64,000 bases of DNA from NCBI RefSeq assembly GCF_003057875.1, contig NZ_PYXZ01000004.1, forward strand, positions 62,001-126,000. The letters run 5' to 3'. Source of the DNA: Nocardioides currus (GTDB lineage: Bacteria > Actinomycetota > Actinomycetes > Propionibacteriales > Nocardioidaceae). The notes under the pieces are model-generated. The model was not told the DNA's origin, made no database searches, and saw only the letters and a list, made by a program, of their open reading frames with translations. Positions within the stretch are counted from its first letter, which is position 1. Each line of letters starts with the position of its first letter. Positions 54,517 through 63,185 of the stretch are shown here, one piece after another. Both the position numbers and the translations under genes were made by a program.

Positions 54517-56487
54517 TCAGACGACGGCGAGCGGCAGCAGCTGGCGGCCGGTGGGACCGATCTGGATCTCGGTGTTCATCTCGGGGCAGACGCCGCAGTC
54601 GTAGCAGGGGGTCCAGCGGCAGTCCTCGATCTCGACGTCGGAGGAGCCGTCAGCGACCGCGAGGGCGTCCTCCCAGTCACCCCACAGCCAGTCCTTGTCG
54701 AGGCCCGAGTCGAGGTGGTCCCACGGGAGCACCTCGTCGTAGTCGCGCTCGCGGGTGGTGTACCACCCGACGTCGATGCCGGTGCCGGCCAGCGCCGTCT
54801 CGGCGGATGTCATCCAGCGGTCGTAGGAGAAGTGCTCGCTCCAGCCGTCGAAGCGTCCGCCGTCGCGCCACACCTGCTCGATGATCGCGCCGACGCGGCG
54901 GTCACCGCGCGAGAGCAGTCCCTCGACGATGCCGGGCTTGCCGTCGTGGTAGCGGAAGCCGATGGCGCGGCCGTAGCGCTTGTCCTCGCGGACCACGTCG
55001 CGCAGCTTCTTCAGGCGGTCGTCGGTGGTCTCGTGGTCGAGCTGCGCGGCCCACTGGAAGGGCGTGTGCGGCTTGGGCACGAAGCCGCCGATGGAGACGG
55101 TGCAGCGGATGTCGTTGTGGCCCGTGACCTCGCGCCCCTTGGCGATCACGCGCTTGGCGAGGTCGGCGACCTGGAGCACGTCCTCGTCGGTCTCGGTGGG
55201 CAGCCCGACCATGAAGTAGAGCTTCACTTGCCGCCAGCCATGGCTGTACGCCGCGGCGACGGTGTTGATGAGGTCGTCCTCGGTCACCATCTTGTTGATG
55301 ACCTTGCGCATGCGCTCGCTGCCGCCCTCGGGAGCGAAGGTGAGGCCCGAGCGGCGACCGTTGCGGGAGAACTCGTTGGCCAGGCTGATGTTGAAGGCGT
55401 CGACGCGGGTCGAGGGCAGCGACAGCGAGACGTTGGAGCCCTCGTAGCGGTCGGCCAGGCCCTTGGCGACCTCGCCGATCTCGGTGTGGTCGGCGCTGGA
55501 GAGCGACAGCAGGCCGACCTCCTCGAAGCCGGACTTGCGGATGCCGTTCTCGACCATGTTGCCGATGGTCTCGATCGAGCGTTCGCGCACGGGACGGGTG
55601 ATCATCCCGGCCTGGCAGAAGCGGCAGCCCCGCGTGCAGCCGCGGAAGATCTCGACGGAGAACCGCTCGTGCACGGTCTCGGCGAGGGGCACGAGCGGCT
55701 TGGCGGGGTAGGGCCAGGCGTCGAGGTCCATCAGGGTGTGCTTGGAGACGCGGAACGGGATGCCCGGACGGTTGGGCACGACGGCCTCGATGGTGCCGTC
55801 GGCGGCGTACGTCACGTCGTAGAACTTCGGGACGTAGACCCCGCCGCTCACGGCGAGGCGGCGGAGCAGCTCGTCGCGTCCGCTCGGCTCCCCCTCGGCC
55901 TTCCACTCCCGGATCACCTCGGAGATCGCCAGCACGACCTCCTCACCATCGCCGAGCACGGCGGCGTCGATGAAGTCGGCGATCGGCTCCGGGTTGAACG
56001 CGGCGTGGCCGCCGGCGAGCACGATCGGGTCCTCGTCGGTGCGGTCGGCGGCGTGCAGCGGGATGCCGGCGAGGTCGAGCGCGTTGAGCATGTTGGTGTA
56101 GCCGAGCTCGGTGGAGAAGCTCAGGCCGAAGACGTCGAAGACGCGGACCGGGCGGTGCTGGTCGACGGTGAACTGCGGGATCCCGTCGGCGCGCATGACG
56201 GCCTCCATGTCGGGCCACACGGCGTAGGTGCGCTCGGCGACGATCCAGTCGCGCTCGTTGAGGACCTCGTAGAGGATCTGGACGCCCTGGTTGGGCAGGC
56301 CGACCTCGTAGGCGTCGGGATACATCAGGGCCCAGCGCACGGTCGTCTCGCCGCCGCAGTCCCACTCCTTGAGGGTGGAGTTGAGCTCGCCACCGACGTA
56401 CTGGATCGGCTTCTGCACGGACGGGAGCCGGGACTCCAGCAGCGGGAAGACCGATGCCGGGGAGACAGCGACGGACACGCGAAACAC
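54517..56487 (-). CDS. TIGR03960 family B12-binding-domain/radical SAM protein
   Basis: The 656-residue protein has an N-terminal B12-binding-like domain (ALMYPDAYEVGLPNQGVQIL, VFGLSFSTELGYTNMLNALD, IVLAGGHAAFNPEPIADFID). A radical SAM domain follows with the cluster motif CTRGCRFC. GLTFAPEGGSERMRKVINK and KLYFMVGLPTETDEDVLQVA come next, and a Cys-rich tail CRWTPCYDCGVC ends the protein. It is the usual neighbour or fusion partner of TIGR03936 upstream of rne. Reaction unknown. GTG at 56487; GTG at 56478 is also possible. Confidence 0.93.
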   Translation of the reverse strand: MFRVSVAVSPASVFPLLESRLPSVQKPIQYVGGELNSTLKEWDCGGETTVRWALMYPDAYEVGLPNQGVQILYEVLNERDWIVAERTYAVWPDMEAVMRADGIPQFTVDQHRPVRVFDVFGLSFSTELGYTNMLNALDLAGIPLHAADRTDEDPIVLAGGHAAFNPEPIADFIDAAVLGDGEEVVLAISEVIREWKAEGEPSGRDELLRRLAVSGGVYVPKFYDVTYAADGTIEAVVPNRPGIPFRVSKHTLMDLDAWPYPAKPLVPLAETVHERFSVEIFRGCTRGCRFCQAGMITRPVRERSIETIGNMVENGIRKSGFEEVGLLSLSSADHTEIGEVAKGLADRYEGSNVSLSLPSTRVDAFNISLANEFSRNGRRSGLTFAPEGGSERMRKVINKMVTEDDLINTVAAAYSHGWRQVKLYFMVGLPTETDEDVLQVADLAKRVIAKGREVTGHNDIRCTVSIGGFVPKPHTPFQWAAQLDHETTDDRLKKLRDVVREDKRYGRAIGFRYHDGKPGIVEGLLSRGDRRVGAIIEQVWRDGGRFDGWSEHFSYDRWMTSAETALAGTGIDVGWYTTRERDYDEVLPWDHLDSGLDKDWLWGDWEDALAVADGSSDVEIEDCRWTPCYDCGVCPEMNTEIQIGPTGRQLLPLAVV

Positions 56488-56586
56488 CTCGAGGACTCAG
56501 CGGGGAAGGAGCAACCGCCAAGGGTACGCCGGATGTGGTCGACGTGCGCAGTCGCCGACCTCTTGACTTATCGTTTTTCGTTGTTA

Positions 56587-56615
56587 TCGTTCATCGTGAT
56601 GTTATCGATGAACGA
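56587..56615. promoter_or_regulatory. Inverted-repeat operator upstream of DUF2975-XRE pair
   Basis: TCGTTCATCG and CGATGAACGA form a perfect 10-bp inverted repeat with a 10-base spacer, set within a low-GC stretch that repeats TTATCG three times (56574-56607). It lies 20 bases before the DUF2975 start. It is probably bound by the XRE protein encoded downstream. Confidence 0.65.
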
Positions 56616-56634
56616 CAAACCAGAGGAGCACGAG

Positions 56635-57261
56635 ATGGCCGGGAAGTCGCTGTTCACGTTCGACCGGTGGGACTACCTCGGCACGCGCGTCGTGCTCGGT
56701 GCCGTCGCCCTCGCGTCCGTCTCGTTCGGGGTGGTGGTGCCGCTCGTCCAGATGCTGCAGGGCGACGCGCTGACCTGGCAGCTCCAGACCGGCAAGACCG
56801 ACGCCCTCGCCACCGACCAGCTGGGCGTCAAACCCGGAGCGGAGCTGACCTGGCCGGGCACCGCCGACGTGCGGATCGAGGACGCCGGGGTCGGCACCTG
56901 GCTGGCGAGCATCGCCCCGGGCGCACTCCTGGCGACCGCCACGGTGGTCGTGGTGGTCGCGCTCCTGCGGCTACTGTCCAGCATCCAGTCCAGGGAACCG
57001 TTCGCGCCCGCGGCCGTGCGTTCGCTGCGGGTCGTCGGCGCCACCCTGCTGCTCGGTGCGGTGGCCGTCACCGTCGCTGCCTCGCTGGCCAACCAGGCCG
57101 TGCTCCGGGCGGCGGTCGAGCTCCGCGGCGAGCCGTCCACCTTCACCCTCGCGCTCGGACCGGTCGTGGTCATCGCAGGGGCGGGCCTGGTGTGTGCGGC
57201 GCTGGCTGAGGCGTTCAACCACGGCATCGCCCTGGCCGACGACGTCGAGGGCCTCGTCTGA
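56635..57261 (+). CDS. DUF2975 family membrane protein
   Basis: This 208-residue protein has four membrane helices (VVLGAVALASVSFGVVVPLV, WLASIAPGALLATATVVVVV, VVGATLLLGAVAVTVAASLA, VVVIAGAGLVCAALAEAF) and the DUF2975 ending AFNHGIALADDVEGLV. The segment RLLSSIQSREPFAPAAVRSL is also typical of the family. ATG at 56635 is preferred because gaggag lies 6 bases before it; upstream ATGs overlap the operator. It overlaps the XRE regulator gene (TGATG). DUF2975-XRE pairs are frequent in Gram-positive bacteria, with no established function. Confidence 0.88.
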   Translation: MAGKSLFTFDRWDYLGTRVVLGAVALASVSFGVVVPLVQMLQGDALTWQLQTGKTDALATDQLGVKPGAELTWPGTADVRIEDAGVGTWLASIAPGALLATATVVVVVALLRLLSSIQSREPFAPAAVRSLRVVGATLLLGAVAVTVAASLANQAVLRAAVELRGEPSTFTLALGPVVVIAGAGLVCAALAEAFNHGIALADDVEGLV

Positions 57262-57482
57262 TGCCGGTCGACGAGCCGCACCGCATCGTGTGCCGCCTCG
57301 ACGAGCTCCTCGCCGAGCGCGGGATGACGCTGACGGCCCTGGCCGAGCAGATCGGCGTGACCATCGTGAACCTCAGCGTGCTGAAGAACCAACGCGCCAA
57401 GGCGGTGCGGTTCTCCACCCTGACCGCGATCTGCGACGCGCTGGGATGCCAGCCCGGCGACCTCTTCACGCTGGCGCCCTAG
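57261..57482 (+). CDS. XRE-family (Cro/CI-like, YozG type) regulator
   Basis: The 73-residue protein is a single helix-turn-helix domain: RLDELLAERGMTLTALAEQI, then GVTIVNLSVLKNQRAKAVRF, and STLTAICDALGCQPGDLF. This is the YozG-type short regulator that usually follows DUF2975. The inverted repeat at 56587-56615 is the likely binding site. Probably it controls its own operon. Confidence 0.9.
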   Translation: MPVDEPHRIVCRLDELLAERGMTLTALAEQIGVTIVNLSVLKNQRAKAVRFSTLTAICDALGCQPGDLFTLAP

Positions 57483-57557
57483 GGCCTGCGGCACACTTCT
57501 CCTGCAGCGACACGACCAGCGACGCGACGTACGACCGAAGTCCTCGGGGGGAAGCCA

Positions 57558-58565
57558 GTGAGCAAGCGGGAGAACCTCGTCCGCGCCGCCCTGCTCCTGC
57601 TCGTGCTCGGGGTCATCGCGACCCTCGTCGTCCTCGACCGTTCGCGGGGCGACGACAGGCCCGACGCGACGCCGACCTCGACGCCGACCCCGACCACCAC
57701 CTCGCCGACGGAGTCGCCCACCAACGTCCCGAAGCCGACCGGCAAGCCGAGCCCGGGCGAGGAGGACGTGATCCCGACGCCGCCGCCCGGCATCGAGGCG
57801 ATCGCGTGCCAGAAGCTCCAGACGTCGGTGGACATCCGCGTGCTCGACTTCAACACCCACCGCTCCTACGGCGGGATCGCGACCCTCGCCGCGGAGATCC
57901 GCGCCGTCGACCCCGACATCGTGCTGCTCCAGGAGATCGACCGCTTCAAGGCGAGCACCGGCAACATCGACCAGGCTGCCTACTTCGCCGACGCGCTGGG
58001 GATGAACCACGCGTTCGGGGCCAACGTCCGCTCCGGCAACGGGGAGTACGGCGTCGCGATCCTGTCCCGGTTCCCGATCATCGGCTCCGACAACTACCTG
58101 CTGCCCAACGGCCCCGGCGGCGAGCAGCGCGGGCTGCTGCGCGTCGGCGTCGAGATCGGCGGCCAGGAGGTGCGGATCTACAACACCCACCTCCAGAACA
58201 AGCTGCCCGGCCTGCGGGAGGCGCAGGCGAGGTACGTCGCGGGCATCCTCGCCAACGAGGACAACCCGATCATCCTGGGCGGCGACATGAACGCGACGAT
58301 CAGCACGCCGACCCTGGCGCCGCTGACCGCGCAGCTCGTCGACGCGTGGTCCGTGGGCTCGGGTCCGGAGGGCACCGGTCCGAACGGCTCGCGCATCGAC
58401 TTCCTCCTCGCCAGCCCGACCATCAAGGCCCAGCGCGCGGCCGTGCTCCCGTCCGCCATCTCGGACCACTCGCGGCTCTACGCCGACTTCGTCGTCCCCG
58501 CCTCGACGGACTGCCCGACCCAGCCCCGCGGCCGCAACCAGCGAGGGAACGGGAATCGCGGATGA
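57558..58565 (+). CDS. Secreted endonuclease/exonuclease/phosphatase family protein
   Basis: The 335-residue protein has an N-terminal membrane or signal helix (ALLLLVLGVIATLVVL), a Thr/Pro stalk (residues 35-70) and an EEP domain with all catalytic elements. These are VLDFNTHRS (Asn), LLQEIDRF (Glu), IYNTHLQNK (His), LGGDMNATIS (Asp, Asn), SRIDFLLA (Asp) and ISDHSRLYADF (final Asp-His). It should be a metal-dependent phosphodiesterase acting outside the cell on nucleic acid or phospholipid headgroups. GTG at 57558 has a ribosome site (ggggggaag). Confidence 0.9.
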   Translation: MSKRENLVRAALLLLVLGVIATLVVLDRSRGDDRPDATPTSTPTPTTTSPTESPTNVPKPTGKPSPGEEDVIPTPPPGIEAIACQKLQTSVDIRVLDFNTHRSYGGIATLAAEIRAVDPDIVLLQEIDRFKASTGNIDQAAYFADALGMNHAFGANVRSGNGEYGVAILSRFPIIGSDNYLLPNGPGGEQRGLLRVGVEIGGQEVRIYNTHLQNKLPGLREAQARYVAGILANEDNPIILGGDMNATISTPTLAPLTAQLVDAWSVGSGPEGTGPNGSRIDFLLASPTIKAQRAAVLPSAISDHSRLYADFVVPASTDCPTQPRGRNQRGNGNRG

Positions 58566-58605
58566 GCCGGGCGCCCCGCCCGTAGGGTGGGCGGCTGGAG
58601 GTGTG

Positions 58606-60558
58606 ATGAGGAAGGCTCTCGGGAGCGACCGCCGGGTCTGGTTCGTGATGGCCTGCTGGGTGGTCGGCTGCGTCCTCGCACTCGGGCAGGCCCACGACCC
58701 CGGGGTGCCGACCGAGCTGTGGCCGCCGATCGGGATCGGCTTCGTCGGCCTGACGCTGCTCTGGGACGGTGACGGTCGCCCCGGCAGGGGGGCTCTCGTG
58801 GCGACCGCGGCGATGGCCGCCGTCTTCGTCGTCGTCGGGCTCGCCTTCTCCAACCCGCCCGACCAGGTCCTCCTCATGGCCCTGCTCAACCTCGCGGCCG
58901 TCTGGGCGACGACGGTGATCTACCTCCGCGTCAAGGGCTCCCCGGGCTGGGCGCCCCGCGGGGCACGTTCCTTGGCGAGCATCGCGGGCGCAGCCGTCCT
59001 CGCGGCGACCCCGGTGTCCCTCCTCGGCGGCTTCTCCGGCCAGCCGGCCCTGGAGCTCACCCCGCTCACCCTCTGGTGGATCATCCGCAGCTCGATGTTC
59101 GCCTTCATCGGGGCCGCCACGTTCCTCACGTTCTTCCACGGCGACCTCTCCCGGTGGCGACGCCTGCCGAGACCGTCGCGGACCGGGCTCGGCCTGCTGG
59201 TCCCGGTCTCGCTGGCCTGCATGTACGTCGTCTACCTCGACCCCGACCTGCCGCTGAGCTGGTTCCTGCTGATCCCCGCGGTGTGGGCCGGGGTCATGCT
59301 GTCGCCCTTCGCCGCCGGCATCCATGCGCTCATGCAGTCGCTGGCCGCGGGCGTGCTGGCGTTCACCGAGGCCGACCGGTTCAGCTACGTCGGCTTCCTC
59401 CCCTCGTCGCTGATCATCGACCTGCTGCTCGTGGCCAGCACCTTCATCACGATGCAGATCGCCCTGCTCCGCGACGAACGGGAGCGGGCGCTCGCCGCCG
59501 AGCGCGCGCAGCGCCGACAGGCCGACGCCCAGTCCACGCTGCTCGGGCAGGTCTTCGACTCGATGACCGACGGCATGATGCTCTTCAACGACGGCGCGCT
59601 GGTGCGCCACAACCCGTCGGCACGCCACCTCCTCGGGCGCCCACTGCCCGCCCGGCCGGCCGAGGGCTGGGCGTCCTACCTCGGCCTCAGCTCGGTGGAG
59701 GGCCGGCCGCTGGACGAACCGGACCTCCCCGGGACCGCGGGGCTCAGGCGGCACCGTTCGACCGTGACCATCGACCACGACCGGAGCAAGCGGCTGCTCG
59801 AGATCAGCTCGTGGCCCATCTCGGGGGACGACATCCTGGTCCTGCTCACCGACGTCACCAACCAGCGGCACCGGCTCGACGAGCTCTCGCGCTTCGCGGG
59901 CATCGTCTCCCACGACCTGCGCACGCCCCTGACCAGCCTGCACGGCTGGCTCGAGATGGCCCACGAAGCGGCCGAGAACGGTGAGGACGTCGCTCCGCTG
60001 CTGAAGCGCGCCGAGGCGTCCAGCCGGCGGATGGAGCGCGTCATCGGGGGCTGGATCAACTACACCGTCGTCCGCGAGGGCGGGCTGACACCCGAACCGG
60101 TGCCGATCTCCGAGCTGGTCGGCGAGGCCGGCGAGAGCTCCTCGGAGGACTCCCCCGGCACGCTCCGGATCACGAACCACGCACCGCACCTCGTCCGCGC
60201 CGACCGGGTGCTCGGTCGCCAGCTCTTCGGCAACCTGATCGGCAACGCGGTCAAGTTCGCCCGCCCGGGTGAGCCCGCCCACGTCGAGATCACCTCGCGC
60301 GAGGACGATGAACCGGGCTGGATCCGGATCGAGGTGGCCGACCGCGGGGTCGGGCTGACGCCGGGCGAGGAGGAGCTGATCTTCGAGGAGTTCCACCGCG
60401 ACCCCCAACAGGCGCAGGGCGTCGAGGGGACCGGGCTCGGCCTGTCGCTGTGCCGCACGATCGTCACGCGCCACGGCGGCAGCATCGTCGCCTTCACCAA
60501 CGACCACGGCGGCGCGACCTTCTCGATGACCCTGCCGGCAGCCACGCCGCCCGGCTAG
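58606..60558 (+). CDS. MASE1-type membrane sensor histidine kinase
   Basis: This 650-residue protein has about eight membrane helices (MASE1-like, residues 1-290) and then a coiled segment (RDERERALAAERAQRRQADA). A PAS-like region follows (VFDSMTDGMMLFNDGALVRH, about residues 310-420), and HisKA with phospho-acceptor His in FAGIVSHDLRTPLTSLHGWL. The HATPase_c domain has an N box FGNLIGNAVKFA and G boxes VADRGVGL and GTGLGLSLCRTIV. No response regulator is adjacent. ATG at 58606 lies 4 bases after ggagg. Its TAG stop lies inside the target duplication of the downstream IS element. Confidence 0.93.
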   Translation: MRKALGSDRRVWFVMACWVVGCVLALGQAHDPGVPTELWPPIGIGFVGLTLLWDGDGRPGRGALVATAAMAAVFVVVGLAFSNPPDQVLLMALLNLAAVWATTVIYLRVKGSPGWAPRGARSLASIAGAAVLAATPVSLLGGFSGQPALELTPLTLWWIIRSSMFAFIGAATFLTFFHGDLSRWRRLPRPSRTGLGLLVPVSLACMYVVYLDPDLPLSWFLLIPAVWAGVMLSPFAAGIHALMQSLAAGVLAFTEADRFSYVGFLPSSLIIDLLLVASTFITMQIALLRDERERALAAERAQRRQADAQSTLLGQVFDSMTDGMMLFNDGALVRHNPSARHLLGRPLPARPAEGWASYLGLSSVEGRPLDEPDLPGTAGLRRHRSTVTIDHDRSKRLLEISSWPISGDDILVLLTDVTNQRHRLDELSRFAGIVSHDLRTPLTSLHGWLEMAHEAAENGEDVAPLLKRAEASSRRMERVIGGWINYTVVREGGLTPEPVPISELVGEAGESSSEDSPGTLRITNHAPHLVRADRVLGRQLFGNLIGNAVKFARPGEPAHVEITSREDDEPGWIRIEVADRGVGLTPGEEELIFEEFHRDPQQAQGVEGTGLGLSLCRTIVTRHGGSIVAFTNDHGGATFSMTLPAATPPG

Positions 60559-60559
60559 C

Positions 60560-60584
60560 TGTACTGACCACAGAGGTTGGTGAC
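60560..60584 (+). repeat. Left terminal inverted repeat of the IS481-family element
   Basis: The 25 bases start TGTACTGACCACAGAGG. They pair with 61653-61677 with five mismatches. The target duplication GCTAGC lies directly outside. Confidence 0.93.
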
Positions 60585-60668
60585 AGCCGACTGGGTCTAG
60601 ACGAGATGGAGACCTCCGGGTGAGGTGTGAAGCAACCACGCATTCGCACCCAGATCCCGGAGGTCTCC

Positions 60669-61682
60669 ATGTCCCACGCTAATGCCACGCTGACCCCGCG
60701 AGGGCGGCTGTACCTGGCCCGCTGCGTCGTCGAGGACGGTTGGCCGCTACGACGTGCTGCCGAGCGGTTCCAGGTCTCACCCACGACCGCGAAGCGGTGG
60801 GCCGATCGCTACCGCGAGCACGGTCCCTCAGCTATGGGCGACCGATCCAGCCGGCCACACCACTCGCCACGACGCACCAGCCGCCGGCTCGAGGCCAAGA
60901 TCAAGCACCTGCGCACCACCAAACAACTCGGCCCGGTGCAGATCGCCGGCCGGCTCGACATGAACTCTTCCACGGTGGGACGGGTGATCGCGCGGCTTGG
61001 ACTGCCCAAGCTGGTCGGGATCGATCGCGCCACCGGCCTGCCGGTCCGCCGTGACCCCGTGGTGCGCTACGAGCACCCGCACCCGGGCGATCTGGTCCAC
61101 GTCGACATCAAGAAGCTCGGCAACATCCCCGACGGCGGCGGCTGGCGCATCCACGGCCGCAGCCAGGGCGGGGTGAACAGCCAGGCGCACCGCGACCCGG
61201 ACCGGCCCCGCAAGGTCCACGGCCGACCGAACCTGGGCTACGCCTACATCCACACCGCGATCGACGACCACACCCGACTGGCCTACTGCGAGATCCACGC
61301 CGACGAGCAGGGCGCCACCGCGGCCGGGTTCTGGCGTCGAGCCGTGGCGTGGTTCAACGCCATCGGCATCCACATCCGTCGAGTGCTGACCGACAACGGC
61401 TCCTGCTACCGCTCACGCACGTGGGCCGTGGCCATTGACGAGACCGGATGCCGACACAGCCGCACCCGTCCGTACCGACCTCAAACCAACGGCAAGGCAG
61501 AACGCTTCAACCGCACCCTGCTCACCGAGTGGGCCTACGCCAAGCCGTACTCCAGCGAGACCGCCCGACGACGGGCCTTGCCAGCCTGGCTGCACATCTA
61601 CAACCATCACCGTGCACACAGCTCACTCGCAGGCCACCCGCCCATCAGCCGCGTGACCAACCTGCCGGGTCAGTACAGCTAG
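60669..61682 (+). CDS. IS481-family transposase
   Basis: The 337-residue protein has an N-terminal helix-turn-helix (GWPLRRAAERFQVSPTTAKR) and LGPVQIAGRLDMNSSTVGRV. An rve-type integrase core follows with DDE residues: Asp in LVHVDIKKLG, Asp in RRVLTDNGSCYRS and Glu in TNGKAERFNRTLL. An inserted loop (GGWRIHGRSQGGVNSQ) is typical of IS481 members. No frameshift or stop disrupts it, so it may be active. The stop codon TAG is in the right copy of the target duplication, not in the element. ATG at 60669 is used (MSHANATLTPRGR). Confidence 0.95.
   Translation: MSHANATLTPRGRLYLARCVVEDGWPLRRAAERFQVSPTTAKRWADRYREHGPSAMGDRSSRPHHSPRRTSRRLEAKIKHLRTTKQLGPVQIAGRLDMNSSTVGRVIARLGLPKLVGIDRATGLPVRRDPVVRYEHPHPGDLVHVDIKKLGNIPDGGGWRIHGRSQGGVNSQAHRDPDRPRKVHGRPNLGYAYIHTAIDDHTRLAYCEIHADEQGATAAGFWRRAVAWFNAIGIHIRRVLTDNGSCYRSRTWAVAIDETGCRHSRTRPYRPQTNGKAERFNRTLLTEWAYAKPYSSETARRRALPAWLHIYNHHRAHSSLAGHPPISRVTNLPGQYS
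61653..61677 (-). repeat. Right terminal inverted repeat of the IS481-family element
   Basis: Read on the minus strand the 25 bases start TGTACTGACCCGGCAGG. They lie inside the 3' end of the transposase gene, directly before GCTAGC. Confidence 0.93.
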
Positions 61683-61711
61683 CCCCCCCGGACGCCGTGT
61701 CCCCTCCCTCG

Positions 61712-61857
61712 GGTGGCGGCACATCGCACGCCCGGCACCCATTCAGGCGCGATCTGCCGCCACCCAGCGCCGTACGACCACGACGGTGGCGGCACATCGC
61801 ACGCCCAGCACCGCCTCACCCGCGATCTGCCGCCACCCAGCGCCGTACGACCATGAC
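61712..61857. repeat. Two tandem copies of a 73-bp hairpin-containing repeat
   Basis: Units are 61712-61784 and 61785-61857. Each begins GGTGGCGGCACATCGC and contains the near complement GCGATCTGCCGCCACC, so each can fold into a hairpin (61712-61764 and 61785-61837). Each unit closes with CAGCGCCGTACGACCAYGAC. The copies differ mainly in the loop. The layout is like REP/BIME-type intergenic repeats. It lies between the IS element and rodA. Confidence 0.85.
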
Positions 61858-62093
61858 GGCGGAGCGGCCGGTCGTCCTAGCGGCGCACGAGCACCCGCGG
61901 CGTCGTGAGCAGGCGCGTCGGGAGCGCCGCCGACGATCGCAGGTGGATGTTCTGCAGCAGCCCGAGCGCGAGCATGACGGCGGAGCGGCCGGTCGTCCTA
62001 GCGGCGCACGAGCACCCGCGGCGTCGCGAGCAGGCGCGTCGGGAGCGCCGCCGACGAGCGCAGGTGGATGTTCTGCAGCAGCCCGAGCGCGAG
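61852..62093. repeat. 121-bp tandem duplication covering the 3' end of rodA
   Basis: Units 61852-61972 and 61973-62093 are identical except at two bases (61906 and 61937 in the outer copy). The inner unit contains the real last codons and stop of rodA; the outer unit is a non-functional echo of them just beyond the stop. Both junctions carry CATGACGGCG, a short homology shared by the end of the 73-bp repeat and by rodA. The duplication therefore probably arose by slippage or short-homology recombination. Confidence 0.93.
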
Positions 62094-63185
62094 CATGACG
62101 GCGAACATCGACGTCCCGCCGTACGACACGAAGGGCAGCGGGACGCCGGTCACCGGCATGATCCCCAGGCACATGCCGATGTTCTGGAAGGCCTGGAAGC
62201 CGAACCAGCAGGCGATGCCCGCGGCGGCGATGCGCCCGAACATGTCGTCGGTGTCGGCCGAGATCGCCAGCGCACGCCAGATGACGATCGCCAGCAAGGC
62301 GATCACCAGCCCGGCGCCGACCAGCCCGAGCTCCTCACCGGCGACGGTGAAGATGAAGTCGGTGTGCTGCTCGGGCACGAAGCCGGAGCGGGTCTGGGAG
62401 CCGTCGAAGAGCCCCTGCCCGAAGAGGCCACCGTTGCCGACCGCGATCCGCGCCTGCTCCGTGTTGTAGCCCGCGCCCCGCGGGTCGAGGCCCGGGTTGG
62501 TGAACGCCATGAAGCGGTCGACCTGGTAGGACTTCAGCACCCCGAGGCTGACCGCCAGCGCCGCGCCGGCGATGCCGGTCACGGTGAGGCCGATCAGCCA
62601 GCGCCGGTCGGCGCCGGAGACGGCGAGCACGCCGAAGACGATCGCCGAGAGCACCAGCATCGTGCCGAGGTCGGGCTGCAGCATGATCAGGGCCGCGGGC
62701 ACGCCGGCGATGGCGAGCATCCCCACGACCTCGGTGGTGCGTACGCCGCGGCGCCAGCGTCCCTCGGTCCGCTCCGCCACCAGCAGGGCCATGCCGACCA
62801 CCACCGACAGCTTCGCGAACTCCGACGGCTGGATCGACATCCCGCCGAGCTGGAGCCAGGAGCGGGAGCCGTTGATGGTCGAGCCGGCGACCAGCACGAG
62901 GGCGAGCCCCACGATCGAACCGAGGTAGAAGACCGGCGCCATGATCCGCACCCAGCGGTGGTCGGTGGCCATCACGATGACCATCAGCACGATCCCGATG
63001 GCCACGTTGACGAGCTGCTTGGTGAGGTAGGCCGTGGTCTCGCCGCCGGTCAGGTCCTCGCGGGTGGAGGTGGCCGACCACACGAGGAGCGTGCCGAGGA
63101 AGATCAGCGCGAGGGCCGCGACCATCAGCAGCCAGTCGAGGCCGGGCGCCTTCAGCGGCGTACGGCGCGAGGCGGGTGCGGTCAC
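61998..63185 (-). CDS. rodA: SEDS-family peptidoglycan glycosyltransferase RodA
   Basis: The 395-residue protein has about ten membrane helices and FtsW/RodA motifs: NGSRSWLQLGGMSIQPSEFA, then KLSVVVGMALLV, MLQPDLGTMLVLSAI, FVPEQHTDFIFTVAGEELGL and NIGMCLGIMPVTGVPLPFVS. It polymerises lipid II for cell elongation together with PBP2, whose gene overlaps its start (GTGA). GTG at 63185 is used. The last 96 bases and the stop are repeated directly downstream. The normal C-terminus (LATPRVLVRR) is intact. Confidence 0.95.
   Translation of the reverse strand: MTAPASRRTPLKAPGLDWLLMVAALALIFLGTLLVWSATSTREDLTGGETTAYLTKQLVNVAIGIVLMVIVMATDHRWVRIMAPVFYLGSIVGLALVLVAGSTINGSRSWLQLGGMSIQPSEFAKLSVVVGMALLVAERTEGRWRRGVRTTEVVGMLAIAGVPAALIMLQPDLGTMLVLSAIVFGVLAVSGADRRWLIGLTVTGIAGAALAVSLGVLKSYQVDRFMAFTNPGLDPRGAGYNTEQARIAVGNGGLFGQGLFDGSQTRSGFVPEQHTDFIFTVAGEELGLVGAGLVIALLAIVIWRALAISADTDDMFGRIAAAGIACWFGFQAFQNIGMCLGIMPVTGVPLPFVSYGGTSMFAVMLALGLLQNIHLRSSAALPTRLLATPRVLVRR

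Larger units (their letters stand above)
60554..61683 (+). mobile_element. IS481-family insertion sequence with 6-bp target duplication
   Basis: The element spans 60560-61677 (1118 bp). Its 25-base terminal inverted repeats begin TGTACTGACC and share 20 of 25 bases (TGTACTGACCxxxxAGGTTGGT). It is flanked by the direct repeat GCTAGC (60554-60559 and 61678-61683), the NCTAGN target type known for IS481. The transposase gene is intact. It inserted at the stop codon of the histidine kinase gene, and the right copy of the duplication supplies the stop codon of the transposase. Confidence 0.95.
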
